From Antedon mediterranea (taxonomy: Eukaryota; Echinodermata; Crinoidea; Comatulida; Antedonidae), in NCBI RefSeq assembly GCF_964355755.1, contig NC_092674.1:21974001-22038000 (forward strand): a stretch of 64,000 nucleotides of DNA. Direction: 5' to 3'. Below, one piece after another: positions 34,310-45,767 of the stretch. Position numbers and translations under genes: made by a program. Positions within the stretch are counted from its first letter, which is position 1. Each line of letters opens with the position of its first letter. The notes beneath the pieces were generated by a model. The model saw only the letters and a program-made list of their open reading frames with translations, was not told the origin of the DNA and searched no databases.

Positions 34310-37300
34310 ATGTCTGTAAATAGGAACAATGCTGGCGATATTCGACGTAGAAAGAAAGATCAAGAAGTAAAAAATGTATCTGGAAAAGATGTTGAAGAGA
34401 CTGGAAAGGACATATCTACAAAAGAAGGCATGTGGAGTTGGCTGGCGGATCCAGTTGATCCCATGTCTTTATGTTTGTTCCGTATGTTATTTGGCCTGGG
34501 AATGGTCGTGTATATGGTTCGGTTGATGCAAAAATGTAAGTATAACTATAGATAAAGTAAAATCAATAATATTAGTCGTTATTGTTGCAATTCACCGACA
34601 TGCCATTAATGAGTTATCGAGATTATAGTACCTTAGACATTACTGTACATGATTAACATTTCTGTATTTACACATATGATAATATTTTGTTCAATATCAC
34701 TGGAAAATTCCATAATACAGCATCTCATATGTATCACATGTAAATAGTATTGTGGAAGGCTAATATGCTGTAACATGGAATGTGCACCTATTTTATTTGT
34801 TTGTGCCAGATTTAGATACAGTTCTCTAGAATCGATAAGAGTGTCATTGATTCAAAATATGTATGTATAGCCTACGTATTGTAGAAAGAATGGCTTAGTT
34901 TTCGATCCTGTAATAATATGGTTTGTTTAGGATGTATTGGACGAGAAAAGAACTTGGTTATTCATTCTATAATAACAGTCTGATCTCGTTTTACTACAAT
35001 TGCCTTACTTAAACTGTTTTAATAAAACTTTTATACAAATCCTGTTCTGATTAATTTTATAATATATATATTATAATGGATACATTGTAAATCTTCTTTT
35101 CTATCCTCTTTTAGCGTCTGTACCGGCAAACTTTAATTTTCCGGAGTTGAACTTCCATTATCCTGTTGCCAGGTATTATGTGACAACTCCTAAGATTGAA
35201 TACGTGTACATAATGACATGGGTAACGTTGATATCTGCTACTACAATGATGATAGGGCTATTTACTAAAATCTCCGCCTTGGTGTTTTTTATAACATTTA
35301 TGTGGTTCAATGCATTGGAAAAGTGTCGTTATAACAACCATTATTATTTTTATGCAAATCTGGCATTCTTGATTGCTGTAACAGGGTGTGGTCAAAAGTT
35401 TTCTATCGATAGTTATTTTGGTAGAAGATCCACTGCCAAAAACAGTGTAGCTCGTTGGCAGTTATACATTTTTCAGTTCATGATATTTGTCTGCTACTTT
35501 TTCGCTGGAATTGCCAAAATGAACTATGACTGGTCTCTTAGAGGTGAGCCGATGACTCTATGGGCATCTCAAAAGATATATTCCGAACATTATGCAATCA
35601 CACCATTTATGATTAAATGTATAGGATATTTTTTAAGTATTGGTGGATTATTTTTTGATACATCCATTGGATTTATTCTACTATCACCTCCGCCGTTTAA
35701 ATATTTCGGATTCTTTTTAACGATGATATTTCACGTTTCGAACCATTTCTTTTTCACTATTGGTACGTTTCCATGGGTAATGTTGGCAACAAACGTTCTG
35801 TTTGTTTCTCCTGATTCCATTTCAAAAGTATTTGCAAAATTAAAATCGACATTTAAAAATAATGATACCTCTGCTCAACCAGAAGGTGAAGACAAAATTA
35901 ATAAAGAACCAAAAGGTGATGTTCCTAGGAAAGTTAGGTTTTTTTTGGTATGCTTTGTTTGTTACCATCTTCTGATGCCATTACGTCATTGGGTGTACAT
36001 GGAACACAGTACCGTTAACTGGACAATGACAGGACATCAGTTTAGCTGGAGAATGATGTTAAATGAAGAAGAAGTTCTCTTGAGGCTACATGCCAAGTTA
36101 GATGTGAACAGTGAAGAAGAATTTATTCAAAATATTTACAGTGTAAGTGAAGTATTGTAACTTATAAAACAGATACAACTGAAGTAGAAATTATATTCAC
36201 ATTTTAATGTATTTAGGATAATTTAGGTCGCATGGTTTCTCTGTCAAGACACATTTGGTAAACGCTTATGATCGAACATTTATATTATCGTTAAAACATT
36301 TTTTTCCTCGTTTAAACTATAATATTATTTGTTTAAGCGCGGCCTAAACTTATATTATATTATTTAAAAAACAATTTTTAATATTATTATAGATGCGAAT
36401 GAACACTCGACAAGTTAAACGAATGATAACGGATCTTGACCTAATTTTACAATTCGTCGACTACTGCACAACTGTCTCACCTGGAACAACCGAAAATCCC
36501 GCCAACATAAAAGCAGAAATTTGGAAATCTTTAAACGGAAGGTATGTTTTCCATCTGTCTCATTGTTCACGTTCAGGCGGATGAATCTCATCTGAATATT
36601 GCACGTGCTCAGCGTCTTCTTACTAGAATAAATTTTACTACATTACGTGGTATATATATTATGATGTAAATACAACCAGGAGATTAAATTGACTTTAAGT
36701 TCTAAATGAACCTATTTCAATGTATTAATTCAAGATTAATATTCCAACATTTTGTTTTCACTTTTTGTTTATAGACATATTATCAATTTTTATTCTATTC
36801 TAAAAACTGTTAAGAATTATTAATTTCATTCGTTATGCATACTTTTAGACCTTTTCAGCGCTGGGTAGACTTTGAAGTATACCTCAATAAAATAGACCCA
36901 GATGACTGGAGCCAGGACTGGATCCTGCCAATGATTCCTGATGAAGTCTTTGATTTTGAAGAGTTAGAGAAAATTCGAACAATAAACAGAGAAAAAAAGA
37001 TTCCAACAGCATTCTTCATGGAAAGGCCAAATGAGGTAGCTATTGTAAAATTGTAGACATTCTAATATGAGTACTACAGTATTTTGTTTCTTTTGTTATA
37101 ATATTTAATTTCTCTCAAAAAATAAAACAACTAAGGGCACTCGGAGAGCGAAAACCTCAGTCTATGCATATGGAAATTAAATCACGTTTTCCCATACATG
37201 TTTGAGTAATCCTGCTAACTAACAAATATAGGAAAAAACTAACACACACCCTAATGACGTCATAATCTCTCACCATTCTAGCGAAGGTAATACCGATTAT

Positions 37301-37991
37301 ATAAAATAATAATAAAAAAGACACATTACTAGGCCATTTTGATGTTTAATGATGTTAAAATATTGAATAATAAAGATTTCGTTTTTCGAAAAAGACAAAA
37401 TAAACAATTAGATGTAACCAGAAACTCTTTGACTTCCAAATAAGCGGCTTCCGGGTTAACTATTTAAAAAAAAATGTTATGTAAAGATTATAAAGGGAAA
37501 ACACAATTTTAAAAAAATGTTAAAAGAGACCAGTCTCTATTTTTGTTTAAGTCCTACGATTCTTTTTTCCCTTTTTTCCACGGAACTAGCAAAATAATAT
37601 TTTCGACGATAATATCATACTAATTCTCAAAATATTAGATAATATCGTGTGCTATTAAATACAGAATCTATGCATTTTAGCTTTTGTGCGAATTTATGAA
37701 TATTGAGTATCATTTTTAACATAGGCATTTTCAACATTCCACCATGAATGGGCTGGATGTGAGAGGATAGATGTAACGTGTTTACGTGGCGAGCTATTTT
37801 ATAAAAACGACCAAAATTTTGAAGAACAGAAGTTAGTTCCAGGAATGAGCATCAAAATACCGCTTAGCACAAAGTATGCGTTATACACTGCAGACTCGCC
37901 AGCGGTTTGGATGTACGAGTATTACTGTAATGACGGGAATTTCCACATTGGCATGGACATGATGAGTGTACCCGGTTGGCTCACCAGTTAA
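34310..37991 (+). CDS. Vitamin K-dependent gamma-glutamyl carboxylase-like protein, C-terminally short
   Basis: Exons: 34310-34535, 35115-36142, 36393-36541, 36849-37035, 37725-37991; 618 residues, phases consistent. GGCX is an ER membrane enzyme that carboxylates glutamates in secreted proteins using reduced vitamin K, CO2 and O2. The N-terminal part shows the multi-pass HTTM domain: YNNHYYFY (His151, matching human His160), YFFAGIAKMNYDW (Lys210, matching catalytic human Lys218), a FHVSNHFFF membrane block and HQFSWRMM. The lumenal part follows (RPFQRWVDF, and FSTFHHEWAGCERI). It stops after the lumenal beta-rich domain, about 140 residues before the human end (758). GGCX proper or a GGCX-like paralogue are both possible. 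AATAAA words follow near 38,020. Confidence 0.85.
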
Positions 37992-40430
37992 TATATTATC
38001 ATGATATATCATCATAAACTTAAATAAATAAATAAATTGGTTGATTGGTTGTTCTATTTGATGAATTAATTTGTCACGGCAAACAATATATCACATTAAG
38101 TTAATAAGTCACATTATTTGATCATTTTAGATTCATAACATGCCTGGAATGATCATGTTCATTGAAAACATGACCAACGGTGAATTTCTAATCCTAAATT
38201 TACGTTGATTTGCCAGATGCCAAATAGAAATTTTCTTGTGACCCGTATTCCCTCTTACACTTTTTGAGAATTGAGGAAAAAGTTGTCTCTATTAAAAAAA
38301 ATGAATGTTTGTATTAATTAAATTTTATTAAAAGACCTAATAAACAACTAGTAATTTCAGATTTTTAAAGAGGATTTGTTAAACTTAATGTATGTATAAT
38401 TCGCATTGCCAACAATAATTAATTATCATTATTAGTAACTTAACTAACATAATAAATAGGTATGGTGGGCAAATGGAGACAAAGAAACATTGCATTAGAA
38501 TTTTTGATTTGCCATTACCATACATAATATTAATATAATTAAAAGTATGCTTTAGATATTCATATGGTTTTGTAGGCTAAAAACGGGTTATCGATAGCTT
38601 TCTGATATCAGTAATTGGTAAAATGTCTGCCCTACTTTGACGTAATTTGTACTTTATACTAAGGACATTGGGAATACTTGCGAAATAAAAAATTGCAAGT
38701 AATTATCGGGTAGGACTCGAACCAGCGACCTACAGATCACTAGCCTGGCGTTCATACCTCTAGACGACTGAGCTTGCGCTCACATCTGGCGAATTACTCA
38801 TCGCCCTGACGTAAAGCTACTCTTCAGTAGTACAAACAATTACAATTACTGATATCAGTTGCACAATATCCTCCGTTGATAACACCTCCAATGTGAATCT
38901 GCATATGCTTCAAATATTGCAGACGATTTACGTCATACAACACAAATATAGATAACAATTTGATAACTTTTTTCTTAATTAAATTACATCAATAGAAAAC
39001 ACATGTCTTGTTTATTGTTTGTTCAAAATGAGCATTTGTTTTCATTTTGATAAAGTAATGAGTCACGTCACCACCACTAGAATCGTATTGGAAAAGTACA
39101 ATATCTACTACAAGTAAAATAATTTAACATGAAGAAACCATTATGTTGTGGTTTTGATTTCTACTCTTTCGGTATTTATTGTAATTTTTACAATTAACAC
39201 ATTTTAAAACCATTTTAAACATAAATTTATAACCCGGAAGTCATCGTCGTCATCATCATTAGCAGCACTAAGCAGAAGCAATACACACATTTGTAAACTA
39301 TTCCGTGTTGTTTCCAAGATCGAGTGTACTGGAATAACTTTTGTTTTCTGACTAAATACCGACAGCCAGTACCATAATCATGATGAGTACAACACTGTAC
39401 AAACCTTTTCGCATCTGTTAGAATGGTTTATAAACAAATCAATCGAAATAAAATTATTATTGTTATTGTTCTTACTAATTTAATGATTGTGAAACAACTG
39501 CTGTATTGTTTTTTATTGTTTCAAAATAGCAATCTTAAAAATATTACTTCGGTTTACTAAATTATTATTAAATATTATTATTATACTAAATACCGACAGC
39601 CAATACCATACAATGATAAGTAGTACATCTGTAAAATTAAACCGGTGGAAATTTTAAGTCGGAACCAACGAGGAAGCTATAACCGGCAGATAATACAATT
39701 ACAACATTGAGTAGACCTACAACTGTAGATAATGTCGCAATACACAAGATTGTTCGATCCAATATACTTTCTAAAAGTATACTTTAATTTAGAATGTAAT
39801 ATTTAGTTTAACCCATGTTATGTAAATTTTTTATATTGTTATTTCTTTATTTTTTAAATTTATTTATTTATTTATTTATTTTCTTTTTCCGTGTTGTTTT
39901 TATCTAATCTTTGTTTAGGCATGTCTGTCACAAGCTTTTTGCTTTTTTGATCATGCCTTCTTCAATCATTTTACCTTTCTTTACACCATTTTGTTGACTG
40001 TTTTATTTTGAAGAAAATAAATGTTACTTTGAATTGAATTGAATTCACAATTATGTTTAGCAAAAAAGCCTCCACAACTTCATATACAATTCAGGTCTCA
40101 GTGTTTGCTTAAATCAATACAAAAAAATGTCAAATAAATTTTGTATCATGTTTTGAGGCAATCAGAATTTAATCAACCCCTGATGGCATTCTAAACACAA
40201 AATAATTTATATACAATACATAAACTGATATTACTTGATTTTTTTCTTTCACATCAAGAAAAAACATGTCGACCGAACTAGGTAACATAATATTAGACAT
40301 TGAAAGTTTAACCAAGATGTAATTATTATGTTAAACATTATGTAAACGTATATTCTGTTAATATCTCAGAATAAAAATTTACTGACGAAGGATTTCACAA
40401 CAAAAACATGACGACTAAAAAGTATACTGA
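37992..40430. other. Intergenic region with repeats
   Basis: No protein gene seen. It holds the MITE/tRNA-like element at 38,603-38,857. It also holds a direct repeat of 'actaaataccgacagccag' (39,351 and 39,585), a stretch at 39,424-39,465 that resembles the 3' flank of MACPF-ApeC gene 2 (44,546-44,585), and a retroposon-like end (AATAAATGTTACTTTGAATTG) at about 40,015-40,045. Confidence 0.55.
38603..38857. mobile_element. MITE with tRNA-like interior
   Basis: Exact inverted ends TGATATCAGTAATTG and CAATTACTGATATCA bound a 255-bp element. Inside, on the minus strand (about 38,775-38,700), is a tRNA-like segment with AGCTCAGTCGTCTAGAGG (A box-like) and a consensus B box GGTTCGAGTCC. The anticodon arm is imperfect, so a working tRNA is unlikely. 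Confidence 0.65.
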
Positions 40431-40681
40431 ATTAAGTAAGGCTCATTATTTTACAATTTCGAACACTACAAACTGTTAAACTTGTTGTTATCTTATCGTA
40501 TGTTTGCCGACTGCTTCAAGCACAATTATTCCAACATAAGGAAAGAGATAACCAGTATCAAATTCATTTATATTCTTCGACACTAAACAGCTAATTAGAA
40601 TATATGGTTATAAGCCATAGATTATATCCATACATAAACATCTGTAGGTTCCTTAGCAGCTTCTGACATCAAAAGTCAGAC
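40430..40681 (+). promoter_or_regulatory. Promoter region of MACPF-ApeC gene 2, conserved with gene 3
   Basis: The 250 bases before the ATG align with 45,520-45,767 before gene 3. Shared words include 'gtatgtttgcc', 'ccaacataaggaaagagata', 'aattagaatatatggttat' and 'agcttctga'. The AGATAA word within is a GATA-factor-type site. Conservation may reflect recent duplication as much as function. Confidence 0.55.
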
Positions 40682-43600
40682 ATGTCACAGTTCCTCGTAT
40701 TCACCCTTATGTCATTTCTGGCACTGACAGCCCTTTCGTCTGAGCTTGACAGTGTGCAGTATTTAGGCGTCGGTTATAACCTCTTGTACGGTAATCCTGA
40801 TGGTGACCTCTACGATTCATCTGATTCTGGCATCAATTTTGATCGACGTATTTTTGAGTTTAGCTATGAGGAAGGAAAATTGACAGACGACAATCTTTAT
40901 TATGTACCAGACGAGGTTATCGCTAGTAACGGCGAAAGCTGCTCTTCTGTGACGTCAGTTTTCTACTCACCATCTTCGTATCAAGAGAAACTCAACAAAG
41001 ACGTAGGCATAGATGGTATGTCTTATATTAAATTTGTCTTTATTTAAAGTCAGAGCCGAACATCCAGAGTGATTAGGGTGGTCTACTTACCTTAACTTGA
41101 ATATCCATATCGTATATTTCGTTCGACTATGGCAATATGGCCTTAACATCACGTTGATCGTGGCCAAATGTGATTCTAGAGATGTATGCAACCGATACGA
41201 ATATTGTACCACCTGTTAATCAATCAATCAATCAATAATTTTTATTTCTCAATAAAATCAAATTACAGTTAACATTTTCTAAAAATAATAGATAATAAAT
41301 GAGAAAAAGGGGTACCATTGTTAAAAAAAGTACACAAAGTTAAATCTTTGTGTACGTTGTCAGTATATAGTTAATTCGTCATTCCATAGAAAGTAAAAAT
41401 GGTTAAAATAGTTAAAGTTTATATTATGTATACATTAACTTACAACTGCAGCAAAATAATTGGTTTCAAGAAGCCACATGCAATTTGGTGGTACTATAGA
41501 ACGGAGTTTCTCTCAATTTGAGGGAATTGCTATGAGTTTTATTTACGATTATTGTTATAGCTATATGTTTCAAAAGAAAAGACAATTTACATTTTTATTT
41601 TTAGGATCATCAGAACACTGTGGGCTTCTGGGGTATCAGTTCATGATGAGTGATCGTAAGTATAATTAATACAATGTAATGTTATTGTTGTCGATTTAAG
41701 AAAGTGATACGTGCATTGTCTAGATAGGTGTACATCTCATTGCCAGTTTTGTCACATTACACTCCAAAGGAATGCTTCTGCCTTTCTAGATCGTTAAAAA
41801 AAAAACCAATTGTTCAGTTTACTTTATTTCCAAAATTAATAAAAAGAAAATATAAATGTATAATATTGCATTTAAAAAAAATTATTGTTAAAGTGTCATA
41901 ATTGTTATTCCGATTAAGGTATGAGTTTAGTGGAGACACAGACCGTTCAAGATAGACGTGTGTTAAAAGAGTATCGTAACGTATGCAATAAAGGTACGGC
42001 TCGGTACCAGTCCGAATTAGCAGATATCGACAGCTATAAGTTAAACATTGAATTTGTTAATGATGTATGCGCACTGCCAGCCCGGTATGCCGAGACACAA
42101 TACGTAGATTTCATTGATAAATGGGGAACAGTACGTGCATTTACCTTTTTTGTGTGTAGTACTATTAATTAACGCGGTAGAAATAGTAGGCCTAGTAGTA
42201 GAATTTGTTTATTGATCGTTTTTAATGTCATATTCAAAAACATCATACTGTATGTCAACATTTATTATCGTTACGTCATCGTCTGTTAAACCCAACGCAT
42301 ATCTATTATTTTATACCTAAAAACCTATTGTGATCTCTACAAATAACAGTCTTAGTAAAGTTTTAAAACATACTATTTGGAATAACACGATTATCATTGA
42401 CCAAAGACGATTATGGTATTATTGCATACGTAGCATTATTGTTATGCGCACATTTAACAAAAACAAAAATGTAAAGGCTACTGTACTGTATTGTTTTAGG
42501 ATGTCATAGTAGAAGTGGATGTCGGGCAGAAAACATTAGAAAGGTACTCGGCATCTCAAACTGACATTGTGCACTGTGCATTGAGTTCGGTAGGTCCATG
42601 TTATCTTAGTTCTATACGGTACCATATGTCACGTTTAAAATTAACCTGAAATAATAAATAACGATTTTTAGTTGTATTTAAAGCATTATACAATAAAAAA
42701 AAAAGAACAACTAGACATTTATTAATAATATTTAAGTTAAAAATCTTTCTAAATTTAATAGATAATAAAAAATGCTACAACTCATGGTGGGCCATACAAC
42801 GGATATTCGAGCTCTGTTCGGGTGAATATGGACAATTATGACGTTGACTTATGTCCGAGTGAGAAATGGGAACTGGAAGAGAACATTGTACTAGGAGCAG
42901 AATCAAATGCTGAACCGATTTCCTTAAAATTGTTATGCATCTCATCGGTATTTGAGAATGTATATTGGAGTAGCTTTGATGAATATGTAATAAATGGAAC
43001 TTGCCGATCCGGAGACATCAGTGATTTGGAGAGCAAAAGGGCTAACATAAAGGATGCGTTGGCAGTTTATCCAGCTTTGAAATCTGCTAACAAGGCCCCA
43101 GGTAAGATTAAATTAAATTAATAACTTTACAAAATTAGCGTAATTCATCGCTTAGAACACATTCGAGTAGAAAGTAACTGGTTCTACCATTAACCAAAAA
43201 CTAGTGATTATATATAATATCACATATATAACAATAATATAGACAAATATAATACACCGTACAAGAAGAAGAATTTATGGAAAATAATATAGCGTAAATT
43301 TTTCTTACTAGTGACAACCGTAGAGATTCCCGTCACATGGCCTTTTGGTACTTACACTATTCCAATGACTGACACTACGCCAAACGGTTGTCCAGCTGCG
43401 CATTTTTACTGGAAAATTGGCTCCCGATTTCACGACACTGAAAATAGTTTGTCTTCAAACGATTGGTCAGATCCACTCCATCTCATAGGACCATACAAAC
43501 GCAACAACATGCAGCAGAACTTTTGTTCAAAAGGCGTGGAAGAAGAGGATAGCTATAATTGGAAGTTCGAAGCAGGGCAGTACTGTATTTTTAAGAAGGG

Positions 43601-44235
43601 TGTGGCTTGTCCCTCAGGTATTTTGACTTCTATTCATGTTATTAAACTTTTTGAAACTACTAATAGTTGGAGAACGTGTAGTATGTTTGTATTTGAATCG
43701 GCACATTATATTAAAGAAATAATTAGTTTAATGTTATGACAAGTTACCAGGCGTAAGTGATACTGATGCTTCCATCGGGTATATGCCATGCCGAAGGCAT
43801 ATGTAAATTGATGGCATACGAACAGACTTCACACTGAATAATTACATTTTGAATATTAATATTTGTAGTAATTTTGTTACAGGGTTTGATGAAGGGTGGA
43901 TGTTTTGGAATGATGAAGACACTTTAAATTCAAACAGTGTAAACGGTGAACTACCAGAGGGAGTATACAACAAAGATACCAAGATTTACTACTGTTCCCG
44001 CAATGATGGTTTTGCTTCTAATCCAATAACCCTTCCTACCGATGATCCATTCTTCCTTCTGAAGTCCAGTCATATGTGTCAAGAAGTTTACGGAATGAAT
44101 GTGGCTGAGGAATGGTTTCATTGGGATAACGATGGAGAATGGTTTAACTCCGACTATTATGATGGATCGTACCCATACAACACTGGTAGAGGAGAAGATT
44201 TTACTCTTCACTATTGCTACTACAAAAAGCAATAG
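40682..44235 (+). CDS. MACPF-ApeC (apextrin-type) secreted protein, gene 2
   Basis: Exons: 40682-41015, 41605-41655, 41919-42130, 42500-42589, 42762-43101, 43312-43617, 43883-44235; 561 residues. Signal peptide at residues 1-19 (MSQFLVFTLMSFLALTALS). MACPF part: VQYLGVGYNLLYGNPDG, then CALPARY, then KWGTD, where the usual signature histidine is Asp. ApeC part (about 340-560): VTWPFGTYTIP, GSRFHDTEN, WSDPLHLIGPY, YCIFKKG, FDEGWMFWNDED, LPTDDPFFLL, HYCYY. The MACPF exons 3-5 (212, 90, 340 bases) have the same lengths as in genes 1 and 4, except that the 340-base exon is split into 186+154 in gene 1. Very similar to gene 3: 7 differences among the 71 residues of exon 3. Confidence 0.92.
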
Positions 44236-45519
44236 ACACATCCGAATAATCAATATCAAAACATAGTATACTGAAATAGCCTAATGATCACAAATGAAAA
44301 TTGAAAGTAAGAATAAAATGACAGTGATAGTGCAAAATCTTATTGATTAGTTTACGGTCGACAAATTCAGAGAAAAAATAATAATGTTCAAACATCAGCT
44401 TCTTTTAAATTAAGCATACAGATATAATGTTAATTGCATTGTAACAGTTCACTATGTCATGTAACTTATACAGACAATTTAATTGTTATTATAATTCTGG
44501 ATTCATCATTTGAATAAAAACACCGTGATTTGTACGTCAGAATTAGTGATAAACAAAACAATCGAAATAAAATTCTTGGAATTATTATGGTTATTCTTCT
44601 TATTATATTATTGTTGTTTTTTTTTTGCAAAACAACACAGTATTTATCAATATTCAAATCGAGAACATAATTTTACTTAAAGACGTATTGTCCCCCTGAA
44701 AAAATAATTCTTAACTCTTTGTTGAATATGCCATTTTAATGTAACGTAATAGTTATCCACTTTGACCAAAAATTGGATCGGAAAAAAATGTATTTACCTG
44801 AAAAAACCGTAATTTAATGCAAAAAATGGCCAAATTGGCTGCCAGCCAGTGAGTTTTTGCTTGAATTTAACCATATATTTTGTCAATTTATAGGTGAAAA
44901 CAATATTTTGTTTTTCATTTTTTTCTATGGAAGTGATTAATTTTATTAAAACTATAAAATAACATATTCAAAGTCTGATTTAATTAATCTTCATTTTTCA
45001 TGTTCTTGGGGGACAATACATCTTTAACTAATCATTATAGAACTAAGTTAAAGGAGCACTGCGACAGGTCAGCTAATGGTCACATACACCAACCAATCAG
45101 CGATGCACCAACCAATCTGCGATACGCCAGCCAATCAGCGATACACCAGCTAACCATCGATAAGTGTCTGTTTAGTTAATATGCAAACGATTAAACATTC
45201 TATTTGGCTGTATAATAAAATATATTAAATAAACACATGTAAGCACCTGTATCAGCACATATCTACGACAATTAACCGTATTTAACCCGGAAATGATCGC
45301 ATGTCTTATTTTACCTAGTGTGGACTTGAATTTCTTTCTTTAAATAATAATGGTAAACATACTAAAGGAGGATAAGTTGCCGTTTTCATATAACAACTGA
45401 ATTGATATTTAATTATGCATAAAGTTAATTTTAGCTATTCGGCCTTCTTGAGTTTTCTTGATTTTTCTATATATATATATGCTATTTTTTATATTGTATT
45501 ATAACAACACGCGTTTAAC
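44236..45519. other. Spacer between genes 2 and 3
   Basis: Holds a MITE (44,677-45,028). At about 45,088-45,165 there is a minisatellite of roughly four 19-bp units around CCAACCAATCAGCGATAC. An AATAAA lies near 44,565. No gene seen. Confidence 0.6.
44677..45028. mobile_element. Long MITE, 'GATGTATTGTCCCCC' family
   Basis: Ends TTAAAGACGTATTGTCCCCC and GGGGGACAATACATCTTTAA are inverted; about 310 bases lie between them, with no coding frame. It is the long relative of the element at 2106-2202. Confidence 0.75.
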
Positions 45520-45767
45520 TAATCACCTCTTAGTACTTTATATTTCCAACACTACGGAATGTAACTTTGATTGTTATCTTACCGTATGTTTGCCAACTGC
45601 TTCGGTCATAATTGTTCCAACATAAGGAAAGAGATAATTGTATCATATTAATTTATATTCTACGACACTAACAAGATAATTAGAATATATGGTTATGAGC
45701 ATTGATTGTACCCATACATAACAATATCGATAGGTTCTCTAGTAGCTTCTGATATCAAAGGTCAGTC

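Noticed and set aside
43951-44259. 102-codon minus-strand frame (and its counterpart at 50,712-50,972)
   Set aside because: Antisense shadows of the conserved last ApeC exon; their similarity follows from the plus-strand genes.
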